DNA of 64,000 nucleotides. Source: Pseudomonadota bacterium (lineage in GTDB: Bacteria; Pseudomonadota; Gammaproteobacteria; Burkholderiales; Ferrovaceae). Positions 37,410-47,392 of the stretch are shown one piece after another (position 1 is the first letter of the stretch; every line of letters begins with the position of its first letter). The notes under the pieces are model-generated. The model worked only from the letters and a program-made list of their open reading frames with translations. It was not told the DNA's origin and ran no database searches. Position numbers and translations under genes: made by a program. Location: the NCBI GenBank assembly GCA_021805725.1, contig JAJZEH010000080.1:27553-91552 (forward strand), given 5' to 3'.

Positions 37410-40197
37410 AACTGCCTTTATGGGCAGCCACCTGTTCCGGGGTACCCTCGGCAATGATCTGTCCACCTCCACCGCCACCCTCCGGGCCCAGGTCCACCAC
37501 CCAGTCCGCCGTCTTGATGACGTCGAGGTTATGCTCGATCACCACCACCGTGTTGCCGTGATCGCGCAAGCGATGCAGCACCGTGAGGAGAAGGTCAATG
37601 TCCTGAAAATGCAGCCCTGTGGTTGGTTCGTCCAGAATGAACAGGGTGCGCCCGGTATCCCGCTTGGACAATTCCAGCGACAATTTGACGCGTTGTGCCT
37701 CGCCTCCCGAGAGGGTGGTGGCTGATTGGCCGAGGGTGATGTAGCCCAGCCCCACATCCAGCAAGGTCTGGAGTTTGCGTGCGATCACAGGCACCGCACC
37801 GAAAAATTCGAAGGCCTTTTCCACCGTCATGCCCAGCACTTCATCAACGGTCTTGCCCTTGTACTGAATCTCCAGGGTTTCGCGATTGTACCGCTTGCCG
37901 TGGCAGACATCGCAGGGCACGTAGATGTCGGGCAGAAAATGCATTTCCACCTTGATCACGCCATCCCCCTGACAGGCTTCGCAGCGCCCGCCCTTGACGT
38001 TGAATGAAAAACGTCCGGGCCCATAACCCCGTTCGCGGGATTGCGGAATGCCGGCAAACAGTTCGCGAATGGGGGTAAAGAGCCCCGTGTAGGTGGCCGG
38101 ATTGGAGCGCGGCGTGCGGCCAATCGGGCTTTGGTCCACATTGATGACCTTGTCGAAATGCTCCAGCCCCGCAAGACGCGTATGCGGCGCGGGTTCCGCT
38201 GCGCTGCCATAAAGGTGGCGCGCCACGGCCGCGTACAAGGTGTCGTTGATGAGTGTGGACTTACCCGAACCGGACACCCCCGTGATGCATACCAGCAGCC
38301 CCACCGGCAGGCGAAGATCGACGTTCTTGAGGTTGTTGCCGCTCGCTCCCTCGATCACCAGCTGGCGTTCTGCATCAACGGGCAGGCGTCGCTCTGGCAG
38401 GGCGATGCTGCGCTGCCCCGAAAGAAACTGTCCGGTGAGCGAATCCGGGTGCGCAGTCACTTCCTCTGGTGTGCCGCAGGCCACCACGCGACCGCCATGC
38501 TCCCCGGCGCCCGGCCCCATGTCCACCACATAATCCGCAGCCCGGATGGCATCTTCATCGTGCTCCACCACGATCACCGAATTACCCAGGTCGCGCAGTC
38601 GCACCAAGGTTTCCAGCAGACGATGATTGTCGCGTTGATGCAGCCCGATGGAGGGCTCGTCGAGCACGTACATCACACCGGTCAGGCCGGAACCGATTTG
38701 CGACGCCAGACGAATACGCTGGGCCTCTCCGCCAGAGAGCGTATCGGCGGAACGATCCAGTTGCAGGTAATCAAGCCCCACATTGTTGAGGAACTGCAGG
38801 CGCGCCACGATCTCCTTGAGGATCTTGTCGGCAATCGCCAGTTTTTTTCCCTTCAGCTTGAGCTGCTGAAACAAGGATAGCGCATCCTTGAGTGGCAAAG
38901 CGCTCAATTCGTATAAGGTATGCTGCCCCACGCGGACATGGCGCGCTTCCAGGCGCAGTCTCGTCCCTTCGCACTGCGGACAGGGCTTCTGGTTGAGCAG
39001 CTTGGACAGCTCTTCGCGCACCAGGGCCGAGTCGGTTTCCTTGTAGCGCCGATCCAGGCTGGGAATGACGCCATCGAAGGCATGCTCCTTGACGCGGAAC
39101 CGGCCGCGCTCACCAGGATAGTGAAATGCGATCTGTTCCTTGCCCGACCCCATCAACAGGATCTGCTGGATCTTTGCCGACAACTGCTCGAAGGGGGTAT
39201 CCAGATCGAAGCCATAATGTGCAGCAAGGTCGGTGAGCATCTGAAAATAAAACTGGTTGCGCCGGTCCCAACCTTTGATGGCGCCACCTGCAAGGCCCAG
39301 TTGCGGAAACGCCACTACCCGCTTCGGGTCGAAAAAACTCACGACACCGAGGCCATCGCATTGATGGCAGGCACCCATCGGGTTGTTGAAGGAAAACAGG
39401 CGAGGTTCCAGCTCCGGCAGCGCATAGCTGCAGACGGGGCATGCAAAGCGTGCTGAAAACAGATGCTCTTTTGCGCCGTCCATTTCCACGGCAAGTGCAC
39501 GACCGTCCGAATGGCGCAGCGCGGTCTCGAACGACTCCGCCAGACGCTGCTTCATGTCAGGGCGCACCTTGAGGCGGTCCACCACGACTTCGATGGTGTG
39601 CTTCTGGTTCTTGTCGAGCTTTGGAATGGCGTCGATGTCCACCACCGCGCCATCGATGCGCAAGCGCACAAAGCCCTGGGCGCGCAGTTCGTTGAACAAC
39701 TCCTGTTGCTGGCCCTTGCGCCCCACCACCAGCGGCGAGAGGATCATCAGGCGCGTGTCCTGGGGCAGTTCCAGAACATGGTCCACCATTTGGGACACAC
39801 TCTGGGCTTCCAGCATGATCTGGTGTTCAGGACAATAGGGATCGCCCGCGCGGGCAAACAGAAGGCGCAGATAGTCGTGGATTTCGGTGACCGTGCCCAC
39901 TGTGGAGCGCGGGTTGTGGCTGGTGGCCTTCTGTTCGATGGAGATAGCCGGCGACAGCCCCTCGATCAGGTCCACGTCAGGCTTTTCCATCAACTGCAGG
40001 AACTGGCGTGCATAGGCCGAGAGCGACTCCACGTAACGGCGCTGACCTTCGGCGTAGAGCGTGTCAAAGGCAAGGGAAGATTTTCCCGATCCCGACAGGC
40101 CCGTCAGGACCACCAACCGATGACGCGGGAGGTCCAGATCGATGTTTTTAAGATTGTGGGTGCGGGCACCACGAATGCGCAGGATGTCTTGTGTCAC
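37348..40197 (-). CDS. uvrA: Excinuclease ABC subunit A
   Basis: UvrA is the damage-recognition ATPase of nucleotide excision repair. The 949-residue protein has two ABC modules: Walker A motifs [14 protein letters not shown] (about 32-45) and [14 protein letters not shown], two LSGGEAQR signatures, and two zinc modules (CPVC with CHQC, and CEAC with CDVC). The UvrB-interacting and insertion domains are present and length is normal. It is divergent from a YajR-like MFS gene, with ssb beyond, a standard uvrA-MFS-ssb neighbourhood. I looked for a LexA box in the divergent region and found none, so SOS control is not evident. Its 3' end runs 62 bases into the convergent TPR/ATP-grasp gene. Confidence 0.97.
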   Translation of the reverse strand: MTQDILRIRGARTHNLKNIDLDLPRHRLVVLTGLSGSGKSSLAFDTLYAEGQRRYVESLSAYARQFLQLMEKPDVDLIEGLSPAISIEQKATSHNPRSTVGTVTEIHDYLRLLFARAGDPYCPEHQIMLEAQSVSQMVDHVLELPQDTRLMILSPLVVGRKGQQQELFNELRAQGFVRLRIDGAVVDIDAIPKLDKNQKHTIEVVVDRLKVRPDMKQRLAESFETALRHSDGRALAVEMDGAKEHLFSARFACPVCSYALPELEPRLFSFNNPMGACHQCDGLGVVSFFDPKRVVAFPQLGLAGGAIKGWDRRNQFYFQMLTDLAAHYGFDLDTPFEQLSAKIQQILLMGSGKEQIAFHYPGERGRFRVKEHAFDGVIPSLDRRYKETDSALVREELSKLLNQKPCPQCEGTRLRLEARHVRVGQHTLYELSALPLKDALSLFQQLKLKGKKLAIADKILKEIVARLQFLNNVGLDYLQLDRSADTLSGGEAQRIRLASQIGSGLTGVMYVLDEPSIGLHQRDNHRLLETLVRLRDLGNSVIVVEHDEDAIRAADYVVDMGPGAGEHGGRVVACGTPEEVTAHPDSLTGQFLSGQRSIALPERRLPVDAERQLVIEGASGNNLKNVDLRLPVGLLVCITGVSGSGKSTLINDTLYAAVARHLYGSAAEPAPHTRLAGLEHFDKVINVDQSPIGRTPRSNPATYTGLFTPIRELFAGIPQSRERGYGPGRFSFNVKGGRCEACQGDGVIKVEMHFLPDIYVPCDVCHGKRYNRETLEIQYKGKTVDEVLGMTVEKAFEFFGAVPVIARKLQTLLDVGLGYITLGQSATTLSGGEAQRVKLSLELSKRDTGRTLFILDEPTTGLHFQDIDLLLTVLHRLRDHGNTVVVIEHNLDVIKTADWVVDLGPEGGGGGGQIIAEGTPEQVAAHKGSFTGAFLKPFLKKRARIQSAR

Positions 40198-40239
40198 GGC
40201 TTTTGAAGGTGAGGCTTCGTACTGGGATCAGGGTGAACC

Positions 40240-40248
40240 TGCTAATAT
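40240..40248 (+). promoter_or_regulatory. Extended -10 promoter element for the YajR-like gene
   Basis: The sequence TGcTAATAT (40240-40248) fits an extended -10. The matching -35 position (TACTGG, 40220-40225) is weak, as is often true with extended -10 sites. It lies 36 bases upstream of the chosen ATG and just outside the divergent uvrA start. Confidence 0.45.
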
Positions 40249-40283
40249 ACGCCAAGATTTTTACTTTTTCCTGTCCGGCCTTC

Positions 40284-41465
40284 ATGAAAACTCCCGATAG
40301 AATGTCTCCCCTCGAATGGCGTGCCAGCATGGGATTGGCCAGTATTTTCGGCCTGCGCATGCTGGGCATGTTCATCATCCTCCCGGTATTTGCCCTGTAT
40401 GCCGCGCAATTGCCGGGAGGCAGCGATAAAACGTTGGTGGGAATCGCACTCGGGGCCTATGGCCTGACCCAGGCTGCACTGCAGATTCCCCTGGGATGGC
40501 TATCCGATCGCGTCGGCCGCAAGCCTGTCATCATGGGAGGGTTGGTGATTTTTGCCTTGGGGAGCTTCGTCGCCGCTTCGGCCACGAGTATCGGCTGGGT
40601 CATCCTGGGGCGCATCATCCAGGGGGCGGGGGCCATTTCGGCCGCAGTCATCGCGCTGACGGCCGACCTGACCCGTGAACAACATCGCACCAAAGCCATG
40701 GCCCTGATCGGCATGACCATCGGCGTCACCTTCAGCGCTTCCATGATCCTGGCCCCGGCGCTCTATCCCGTCATTGGCGTGCCCGGAATTTTCACCATGA
40801 CGGGCGTGCTGGCGCTGCTTGCCATCGCCGTCGTCCAATGGATCATTCCAGATGCCCCTCAGCCGCCCCAGGCAGATGCCCGGGCCCCCTTTTCCATCGT
40901 GCTGCGCCATGTGGAACTGCTGCGCCTCAATTGGGGCATCTTCGTGCTGCACGCCATCCTCATGGCTATTTTCGTGGTAGTCCCGCCTGCCCTGGTGCAG
41001 GACGGCCTGCCACAAGGCGATCACTGGAAGCTCTACCTGCCCGTCATGCTGGGTTCCTTCGTGCTCATGATTCCGGGAGTGGCGCTGTCGCACGGCAAAT
41101 GGCGCAAATCCGTGTTTCTGGTTTCCGTGGCCATCCTGTTGCTGGCCCAGTCCGCCCTGATGCTGGGCTTGGGACGCGGCAGCGTCACCGGCATTGCCGT
41201 GGCGCTGACGATATTTTTCGTGGCCTTCAACGTACTGGAGGCAAGCCTGCCCTCACTGGTCACCGTGGTGGCGCCTCCCGGGACCAAAGGCACGGCCACC
41301 GGTGTTTACAGCAGCATCCAGTTTCTCGGCGCGTTCAGCGGGGCCTCCCTCGCGGGCGCTCTGTACAAGTATTGGGGGCCGGACGCAGTGCCGGTCTTTT
41401 GTGCAGGTCTCACCGCCATTTGGCTTATGGTGGCGTGGCCCATGCAGGTCAAAAAAGCCAGTTAA
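40284..41465 (+). CDS. MFS transporter, YajR-like
   Basis: This 393-residue inner-membrane major-facilitator protein closely follows E. coli YajR in its core: [25 protein letters not shown] (TM1), motif A in [15 protein letters not shown], and [23 protein letters not shown]. Twelve hydrophobic segments are apparent. The C-terminal YAM domain of YajR is missing. The ATG at 40284 is preferred; the longer frame starts in the uvrA leader region. An alternative ATG at 40302 is possible. It is followed by ssb 17 bases after its stop, so the two may be co-transcribed. Substrate is unknown; a drug-efflux role is a family-level guess. Confidence 0.88.
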   Translation: MKTPDRMSPLEWRASMGLASIFGLRMLGMFIILPVFALYAAQLPGGSDKTLVGIALGAYGLTQAALQIPLGWLSDRVGRKPVIMGGLVIFALGSFVAASATSIGWVILGRIIQGAGAISAAVIALTADLTREQHRTKAMALIGMTIGVTFSASMILAPALYPVIGVPGIFTMTGVLALLAIAVVQWIIPDAPQPPQADARAPFSIVLRHVELLRLNWGIFVLHAILMAIFVVVPPALVQDGLPQGDHWKLYLPVMLGSFVLMIPGVALSHGKWRKSVFLVSVAILLLAQSALMLGLGRGSVTGIAVALTIFFVAFNVLEASLPSLVTVVAPPGTKGTATGVYSSIQFLGAFSGASLAGALYKYWGPDAVPVFCAGLTAIWLMVAWPMQVKKAS

Positions 41466-41482
41466 TCGAGGGAGAGTGCGCT

Positions 41483-41926
41483 ATGGCTTCAGTCAACAAA
41501 GTGATTCTGGTGGGCAATCTGGGGCGCGACCCCGAAGTCCGTTACATGCCCGATGGCGGTGCCATCACCAACATCAGCGTGGCAACGACGGATACCTGGA
41601 AGGACAAGGCAGGTGAAAAGCAGGAGAAGACCGAATGGCATCGCGTGGCCTTCTTCGGCAAGCTTGCGGAAATTGCCGGCGAGTACCTCAAGAAAGGCAG
41701 CCAGGTCTACCTGGAAGGCCGCCTGCAAACCCGAAAATGGCAAGACAAGGACGGTCAGGACAAATACACCACGGAAATCGTGGCAGATCGCATGCAGATG
41801 CTGGGAAGCCGCTCGGGTGGTGGTGGCGGGGACATGCCCTCGGGTAACGGTGGGGGCGGAACTTCGCAAAAGTCTTCTGGCGCCGGCGGTAAATTCGACG
41901 ATTTCCCGGACGACATTCCGTTTTAG
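41483..41926 (+). CDS. ssb: Single-stranded DNA-binding protein
   Basis: SSB coats single-stranded DNA and recruits repair and replication partners. The ATG at 41483 is preceded by GGGAG and gives 147 residues; the longer frame belongs to another gene's shadow. The N-terminal OB-fold ([21 protein letters not shown] through [20 protein letters not shown]) is followed by a Gly-rich linker and the acidic tip DDFPDDIPF used for partner binding. A strong hairpin terminator follows. Location near uvrA is the conserved arrangement. Confidence 0.97.
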   Translation: MASVNKVILVGNLGRDPEVRYMPDGGAITNISVATTDTWKDKAGEKQEKTEWHRVAFFGKLAEIAGEYLKKGSQVYLEGRLQTRKWQDKDGQDKYTTEIVADRMQMLGSRSGGGGGDMPSGNGGGGTSQKSSGAGGKFDDFPDDIPF

Positions 41927-41950
41927 AAAGTCCCGGTTTTCCAGTCCACA

Positions 41951-41987
41951 AAAAGCCCGGCGCGCATCGAGAACGCCGGGCTTTTTG
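41951..41987. terminator. Bidirectional terminator between ssb and the MFS gene
   Basis: Arms 41951-41962 (aaaagcccggcg) and 41974-41985 (cgccgggctttt) form a twelve-pair stem with an eleven-base loop, with T-runs on both strands. It can end ssb transcription rightwards and the MFS gene leftwards. Confidence 0.88.
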
Positions 41988-42006
41988 TTGGGGACGTGAA
42001 ACCGCG

Positions 42007-43218
42007 TCAAGGCATTCCCGGATTCAAGACCTGGTGATGCACTTTCAACGCACGCGAAAAGGCGAGTCCAATCACCGGCAGCGTCATTGCTGCCACAACA
42101 AACAACGCGGCCATCCCGGCTTGCGAGAGAAGCATGGAGGCCAGCACTACACCCAGAGACTGGCCCAGGAAGAATGCCGAGGCAAACAGGGATACAGCCG
42201 TGCCCCGCACCTGCGGCGCCATTTGGGTGGCATTGGTCTGCAGCGTGTTATGCAGCATGTAGTAACCCAGTCCCACCAGGGTACAGGCAGGGATGGCCCA
42301 GCCCCAGGAGTCACCCAATGCCAGGATCAGCCAGGCCAGGCCAATGAGCACGCCACCCATCTTGGCCAGTCCCACCTCGCCAAAGTTGGTGACGAATTGC
42401 CGGGCAAACAGGATGTACGAAAAGCCGCCAAGGCCGAAGGTGGCCATAACGCCTCCGGCCATGGTCAACGAAAGACCAAACCGATGGTGCAGGTAGGATG
42501 GAACGAAAGCCAGGGTTCCAAACACCACCAACCCTTCCACGAATACGGTGAGCAGGATGACCCGGGCCCATCGCACGCGTAGCACCGACCTGCCCTGGGT
42601 CAACACCCCCCCCGCTTTGCCCGCCTGCGCATTGCGTACATGCCGAGTGGATTCGTTCGAACGCGATTCCGCCAGCACCCACAGCCCCACGACGAGATAG
42701 GTCAGCGCCATGAAGCCAAAAGCCCAGCGAAAACCCAGGGTATCGGTAAAGACTCCGCCGATGAATTGCCCGCCAATCACCCCCACGATTTGGCCGGCCA
42801 GGAAACGCGCCAGCGTGGCCTGGCGATGCTCGTAGGAAATGGTGTCGCCAATCCATGCCATGGACAACGGAATGATGCCCGCCGCCGATGCGCCCGTGAG
42901 CAGGCGTGACAGCACCAGCCAATGCAGCGAACCGGCCAGCACGGCCCCAAGGCTTCCCAGGGTGCAGGCAAGCGTGGTCCAGGAAATCAGCCGGTATTTG
43001 CCCAAGCGGTCCCCCAGGGGCCCGAAAAACATTTGCAACAATCCATATGCCACCGAAAACGACGAGATGACCTGCGCCGTTTCACCGGGGGAAGCCATGA
43101 ACGTCCTGGCGAGATCGGGTAGCATGGGATCGCAAAGGCGCGCCGAAGCCGCACTGGCAAATGCCGCAAAGGAGAGCAGCGTCACCGCGCGACGATGTTG
43201 TTGGTCCGAAGGTTTCAT
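42007..43218 (-). CDS. MFS transporter
   Basis: This is a 403-residue inner-membrane major-facilitator protein with about twelve membrane segments. The ATG at 43218 is preferred over a TTG three codons upstream. Motif A is GPLGDRLGKYRLISWT, and the block LSRLLTGASAAGIIPLSMAWIGD is typical of YnfM/arabinose-efflux-like carriers. A -10-like TATAGT lies very near the start on the minus strand. It converges with ssb on a shared terminator. Substrate is unknown; there is no neighbour that hints at one. Confidence 0.87.
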   Translation of the reverse strand: MKPSDQQHRRAVTLLSFAAFASAASARLCDPMLPDLARTFMASPGETAQVISSFSVAYGLLQMFFGPLGDRLGKYRLISWTTLACTLGSLGAVLAGSLHWLVLSRLLTGASAAGIIPLSMAWIGDTISYEHRQATLARFLAGQIVGVIGGQFIGGVFTDTLGFRWAFGFMALTYLVVGLWVLAESRSNESTRHVRNAQAGKAGGVLTQGRSVLRVRWARVILLTVFVEGLVVFGTLAFVPSYLHHRFGLSLTMAGGVMATFGLGGFSYILFARQFVTNFGEVGLAKMGGVLIGLAWLILALGDSWGWAIPACTLVGLGYYMLHNTLQTNATQMAPQVRGTAVSLFASAFFLGQSLGVVLASMLLSQAGMAALFVVAAMTLPVIGLAFSRALKVHHQVLNPGMP

Positions 43219-43241
43219 AACGGGCAACTATAGCAGCCGCG

Positions 43242-43919
43242 TCACTCCTTTCGGGGGCGCTCGGGAAAAGGCAGGGGCTTGTCTGCCGGGGAAGATTCCT
43301 CACCCAGGCTCAACAACATGGCCACGGTGACATAGGTGCCGCTCACGGCAATCAGATCCACCAATTGCTGCTCCCCGAGAATGGCCTTGGCACGGTTGAA
43401 CAGTTCGTCGCTGATGGCGTGTTGCTGGCTCATGGTCATGCACACATCATAGACCACGGCTTCGTCCGGCTGCATGTTTCGCGGGCGGATGTTGGCCTTC
43501 AGATCGTCCGCCACCGAAGCGGGCAACCCCGCCTTCAAGGCCAGCGGGTAGTGCGCATACCACTCCACCTGCGAAGTCCAGAGCCGGCCCTGGATCAGGA
43601 TGGCAAACTCGTTGAGGCGCTTGGGCAGAGAGGTCTGGAAGCGCAGATAGTCGAGCAGGCGCTTCATGCGTTCGGCGAAGATCGGGCTGCGCAGCATGAC
43701 GTTGTAGGGGCCGGCAAGACCCACGCTGGAGATGGCAACAATCTCCTGAGCCAGGGCGCGCGATTGCGGCGGCACGTTCTCCATGGTGATTTGGGGAAAG
43801 CGTTTGGGCGCTGCCTCCACAGGGTCCTGCGCAAAGGCGGGCGCGCTCGCACAAAAAACGAGCAGTGTCGCAACCCCCAGGCGCCCGATGGCGTGTTTGG
43901 ATATAAAGTTGTTCAGCAT
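43242..43919 (-). CDS. Secreted carboxymuconolactone-decarboxylase-like (AhpD-fold) protein
   Basis: The start at 43919 has AGGAGG six bases upstream, a near-ideal ribosome-binding site, and gives 225 residues with a clear signal peptide (about 1-31, VFCASAPAFAQ). The longer open frame upstream is not supported. The remainder matches the CMD/AhpD-like fold: GLAGPYNVMLRSPIFAERMKRLLDYLRF, LNEFAILIQGRLWTSQVEWYAH and DEAVVYDVCMTMSQQH. Only one cysteine is present at the usual C-x2-C site, so AhpD-type disulphide chemistry is unlikely. Periplasmic versions of this family are uncharacterised. It is divergent from the diguanylate cyclase gene, 53 bases apart. Confidence 0.85.
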   Translation of the reverse strand: MLNNFISKHAIGRLGVATLLVFCASAPAFAQDPVEAAPKRFPQITMENVPPQSRALAQEIVAISSVGLAGPYNVMLRSPIFAERMKRLLDYLRFQTSLPKRLNEFAILIQGRLWTSQVEWYAHYPLALKAGLPASVADDLKANIRPRNMQPDEAVVYDVCMTMSQQHAISDELFNRAKAILGEQQLVDLIAVSGTYVTVAMLLSLGEESSPADKPLPFPERPRKE

Positions 43920-43972
43920 GAACCCCTCCTGATCGTTATGGGCAAGTGAAATGGCATAATAGTGCGACACCC

Positions 43973-45103
43973 ATGACAACAACAGAGAAAAAACAGCACT
44001 GGCTGGTGCGCATGGACCATCGAATGCGCACAGTCTCCTTTGCCATGATCTTTGTGGTAACCAGCCTGCATCTGTGGAACAAGAACTATAGCGCGACCGA
44101 TGGGCTGCTGCTGGGTGCATTGTTCCTGGTCTACCCCCACCTGCTGTACTGGCGTGCCCTCCGGTCCTCAAATGCCGTTCAGGCGGAATTGAACAATCTC
44201 CTGATCGATGCCGTGCTTCTGGGCATCTTCGTGGCATGGATGGGATTTCCGCTCTGGATCACCTTTGCGGTCGCACTGGGTGTCCTGAGCAACAATGCAG
44301 CCAACAAGGGCTGGCGCGGGGTGGGCCATGCGATGCTGTCCTTGATGCTGGGCATCCTGATCTCCATTGGGGTAAACGGACCCAGGTGGTCGCTGCAAAC
44401 CGACTGGCCGACCACGCTGTCTTGCATTTTTGGTCTCACCCTTTACCTTCTCGCCGCGGGCGATCTCGGGTTCAAGCGTAATCTCCAGTTGCGCCTGACC
44501 CGCGAAAAACTGCAGTGGCGCGAAACGGAACTGCTGACTGCCAACGACACCCTGAAACTGAATCTGCGCGAAATTGATGAATTGCAGGAACAACTGCGTG
44601 AACAAGCCAACCGGGACCCCCTCACAGACCTTTACAACCGTCGTTATCTGGACAGCACCCTGGAACGCGAATTGGCCCGATGCAAGCGCAACGGACAGCC
44701 ACTGTCCCTGATCCTGATCGATGTGGACCATTTCAAACGGCTCAACGACACCTACGGCCATCAAGCCGGTGACAAGGTACTTATCCGGCTGGGCACGATC
44801 CTGAACAGGATGGCCCGCGCAGGGGACGTGGCCTGCCGCTATGGAGGAGAGGAGTTTCTGATGTTGATGCCCACCATGCCCCTGGAAACCGCTCTGGAAC
44901 GTGCCGAGGAATTGCGTAGCATTTTTGGCGCCATGGTGGTGCCCTTTGGCGATTTCCGCCTGCAGACAACGCTTTCCATCGGCATCTCCGTCTATCCCGG
45001 GCATGGCACCTCGGGCGACGAGCTGATTCGTGTGGCTGACCGCGCGCTCTACCAGGCCAAAAATACCGGGCGTAATCGCGTGGCGCTGGAACTCACGCAC
45101 TGA
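43973..45103 (+). CDS. MASE2-domain diguanylate cyclase (DgcC/AdrA-like)
   Basis: The 376-residue protein should make cyclic di-GMP from two GTP at the inner membrane. The N-terminal ~165 residues are a MASE2-type sensor with several membrane helices; a short coiled segment (LREIDELQEQLREQANRDPLTDLYNRRYL) leads into the GGDEF domain. The active site is RYGGEEF, and the inhibitory I-site RAGD lies exactly five residues upstream, so product inhibition is likely. The start at 43973 lacks a Shine-Dalgarno sequence; a -10-like CATAAT (43955-43960) would start RNA about six bases before it. A GTG at 43946 is an alternative. The next gene starts one base after the stop. Confidence 0.9.
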   Translation: MTTTEKKQHWLVRMDHRMRTVSFAMIFVVTSLHLWNKNYSATDGLLLGALFLVYPHLLYWRALRSSNAVQAELNNLLIDAVLLGIFVAWMGFPLWITFAVALGVLSNNAANKGWRGVGHAMLSLMLGILISIGVNGPRWSLQTDWPTTLSCIFGLTLYLLAAGDLGFKRNLQLRLTREKLQWRETELLTANDTLKLNLREIDELQEQLREQANRDPLTDLYNRRYLDSTLERELARCKRNGQPLSLILIDVDHFKRLNDTYGHQAGDKVLIRLGTILNRMARAGDVACRYGGEEFLMLMPTMPLETALERAEELRSIFGAMVVPFGDFRLQTTLSIGISVYPGHGTSGDELIRVADRALYQAKNTGRNRVALELTH

Positions 45104-45853
45104 ATGATTCCCTCATCGCCCCGGCGCACCTGGAGATTCCTGCTGCTCAGTTGCCTTGCCTTCTGGGGCCCCGATCTCGTGGTGCCCGCCGCCTGGAGCA
45201 GAAACGAGTCCTACCTGTTGCTCTCCACCCTCTACCAGGAAGCCTTGGTGGTGGCAGGTTTCTGGTACGGTCCTGCAATTTGCCGGGCGCTGGTGGTGCA
45301 GGACATCACTGAGGGGCCGCTACGCCAGGCGGTGGACTGGACCCTCGCCGAGCTGCACCGACCCCGTGGCAACACTGCCCGGCTTGCCGATGTCCCCGTC
45401 AACCTGGTGGACCATCCGAACCCATTCATCGTCACGACAGGATTGCTGCCCAGGCAAAGCCGGATATTCCTCTCTTCGGGCCTGGCGACCCGCCTGAGTA
45501 TCCACGGGTTGCGCTTCCTGCTGGCTCGGGCCATGGTGCATGCTCACCCATCCCAGCGGCTGGCCGCGCTTCTGCCACTACTGATGCTGACGTTGGTGCT
45601 CTCCGACGTTCCCGAGGGCTTCATGGCCTGGCTGGGCCTCTTCGGGTTTCTGGCAGGCTGGCTGGTCGTACACTGGGCGTTTGAGTTGCGCGCGGATCGC
45701 GAGGCCGCACGCGCCATGGGCGTGGGTGCAATGGCAGGACTACTGGAAGTACTGGCCGCCACTGCGGCACCCGGCGCGTGGCTGTCCGTGCGCCCCCCGC
45801 TCCGCTGGCGGTTGCGCATGGTGGGGCCTATTTCATCTTCGAGCGAAGCTTGA
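45104..45853 (+). CDS. Degenerate M48-like membrane protein lacking the HExxH motif
   Basis: This 249-residue protein abuts the cyclase stop (TGA-ATG, no gap). It has a hydrophobic N-terminus and two further membrane segments (about 150-190). Its layout follows M48 peptidases: NPFIVTTGLLPRQSRIFLSSGLATRLS before the active-site helix, and ELRADREAARAMG at the position of the third zinc ligand. The expected HExxH helix instead reads LLARAMVHAH, so the first His and catalytic Glu are missing. It is therefore probably a pseudo-peptidase or a diverged relative. Close coupling to the cyclase suggests a joint signalling role. The end overlaps the convergent flavin reductase gene by 26 bases. Function is unknown. 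Confidence 0.7.
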   Translation: MIPSSPRRTWRFLLLSCLAFWGPDLVVPAAWSRNESYLLLSTLYQEALVVAGFWYGPAICRALVVQDITEGPLRQAVDWTLAELHRPRGNTARLADVPVNLVDHPNPFIVTTGLLPRQSRIFLSSGLATRLSIHGLRFLLARAMVHAHPSQRLAALLPLLMLTLVLSDVPEGFMAWLGLFGFLAGWLVVHWAFELRADREAARAMGVGAMAGLLEVLAATAAPGAWLSVRPPLRWRLRMVGPISSSSEA

Positions 45854-46364
45854 GGGTTTCGCCAGCCACCATGAAGTTGCCCTGCCCCCGATGATGCAGG
45901 GTGCGTGGATCCTTGCAGGCCGTATCCCTCCAGCACTTGAGTACTTCCAGCACGAAAAAGTTGTAGCGATTCACCCAGCGCGTGTCGGCCACCCGACATT
46001 CCAAGTTGGCATAGCACTCGGCAATCAGGGGAGCCTCCACCAGGGTGGCGGGCACCGGCGTCAGCCCGAACCGCTTGAATTTGTCCACGCGGCGGCCGGA
46101 GATATTGCCGCATCCCACCACCTGTGCGGCCAGTTCGCGGGTTGGAATATTGAGCGCGCATTGGCGCGTGGTACGCAACGCCTCGAAACTGAAGTCGCGC
46201 CCGCTGACGATGCAGCCCACCAGTGGAGGTTCGAATTCCATCATGGTATGCCACGACAGGGTCATGACATTGCTTTTGCCCTTTTGTGCCGTGGTCAGCA
46301 ACAACACCGGGCCTGGTTCGAGCAGGCCATAGACCTTGCCCAGGGGATATGCGCGTTTTGCCAT
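45828..46364 (-). CDS. Flavin reductase-like (FMN-binding split barrel) protein
   Basis: The 178-residue product matches the DIM6/NTAB flavin reductase family, which binds FMN and reduces flavin with NAD(P)H for partner oxygenases. Family marks are PGPVLLLTTAQKGKSNVMTLSWHTMMEFEPPLVGCIVSG and the block TRQCALNIPTRELAAQVVGCG. It is complete. It is divergent from the patatin gene by about 105 bases and converges on the M48-like gene. No oxygenase lies beside it, so the partner is unknown. Confidence 0.88.
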   Translation of the reverse strand: MAKRAYPLGKVYGLLEPGPVLLLTTAQKGKSNVMTLSWHTMMEFEPPLVGCIVSGRDFSFEALRTTRQCALNIPTRELAAQVVGCGNISGRRVDKFKRFGLTPVPATLVEAPLIAECYANLECRVADTRWVNRYNFFVLEVLKCWRDTACKDPRTLHHRGQGNFMVAGETLKLRSKMK

Positions 46365-46469
46365 TGCCGCTCCTCCGCTTGCACTGCCGCTCCGTTCGCG
46401 GCACGATGTGGCGATGTCACCTCACTACCACAGTATTCCCGGATTGCCACGCGCGCAATCCCTCCGCGC

Positions 46470-47369
46470 ATGACCTCCCCGCACAAGCCCCGCATCGGGT
46501 TGGCGCTGGGTGGAGGGGCCGCCCGCGGCTGGGCGCATGTGGGCGTGATCCGCGCACTGGAATCGGCTGGCATCCGTCCGGACCTGGTCTGTGGTACTTC
46601 GGTGGGCGCCATGGTGGGAGCCGCCTATGCCGCAGGCGAACTGGACCGTTTCGAGCGATGGTTACTCGACATGGGAGTGTCGGATATGGTGTCGTTCATG
46701 GATGTCAGCCTGAATGGCGGTGTCCTCAAGGGAGATCGCCTGATGGATTTTTTCCGGCGCAATTTTGTCGATCACCCCATTGAGAAATTACCCCTGCCAT
46801 TCGCTGCAGTGGCCACTTCGCTGCGCACCGGAGCCGAAGTCTGGTTGCGCGAAGGCTCCACCGTTGGGGCCGTACGCGCTTCCATTGCCTTGCCCGTTTT
46901 ATTCACGCCGGTGCAGCGCGACGGCGTGACACTGGTGGACGGCGGACTCGTCAATCCCGTCCCCGTATCGCTGGCCCGTGCCATGGGAGCCGACCTTGTG
47001 ATTGCCGTCGATCTCAATTCCGATATGCTAAGCCACCGCGAGCTCGCCGGGTCGCCATCCGGAACACCCGACAGCCCGGTGGGCGAATGGATGCGCAAAC
47101 TGCAGGTCACGCTGGGGCTGCCCATGTCAGAGTCTGCCTCCAATGGGCTCAAGCCCCCCTCCATGCTCGACGTCATTGGCTCCAGCATCAACATCATGCA
47201 GGTACGCATTACGCGCAGCCGCATGGCTGGCGAGCCCGCGGATGTGGTGGTGGCCCCGCGCCTGGCCCACTTCGGCCTTTTCGATTTCCATCGTGCCAAG
47301 GAAGCCATCGAGATTGGCAGGCGAAGCGTGACAGCCGCTCTGCATCAGCTGAGCCTGCTCGACGAATAG
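46470..47369 (+). CDS. Patatin-like phospholipase (RssA-like)
   Basis: This 299-residue protein belongs to the bacterial patatin/RssA group of Ser-Asp lipid hydrolases. The oxyanion-hole loop LALGGGAARGWAHVG, the nucleophile elbow GTSVGA and the catalytic Asp in DGGLVNPVP are all present, so it should be active. The ATG at 46470 places the oxyanion loop near residue 12, as usual; the longer open frame upstream is antisense to the flavin reductase gene. The promoter of the motB unit lies 24 bases past its stop. Substrate is unknown. Confidence 0.92.
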   Translation: MTSPHKPRIGLALGGGAARGWAHVGVIRALESAGIRPDLVCGTSVGAMVGAAYAAGELDRFERWLLDMGVSDMVSFMDVSLNGGVLKGDRLMDFFRRNFVDHPIEKLPLPFAAVATSLRTGAEVWLREGSTVGAVRASIALPVLFTPVQRDGVTLVDGGLVNPVPVSLARAMGADLVIAVDLNSDMLSHRELAGSPSGTPDSPVGEWMRKLQVTLGLPMSESASNGLKPPSMLDVIGSSINIMQVRITRSRMAGEPADVVVAPRLAHFGLFDFHRAKEAIEIGRRSVTAALHQLSLLDE

Positions 47370-47392
47370 TCATTCCGGCCAATCTGCCCTCA

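Noticed and set aside
40198..40283. LexA box between uvrA and the YajR-like gene
   Set aside because: No CTGT-N8-ACAG or close variant is present in the divergent spacer.
45544..46404. 286-residue minus-strand open frame over the flavin reductase region
   Set aside because: The frame at 45828-46364 on the same strand has clear flavin-reductase motifs; the longer one has none.
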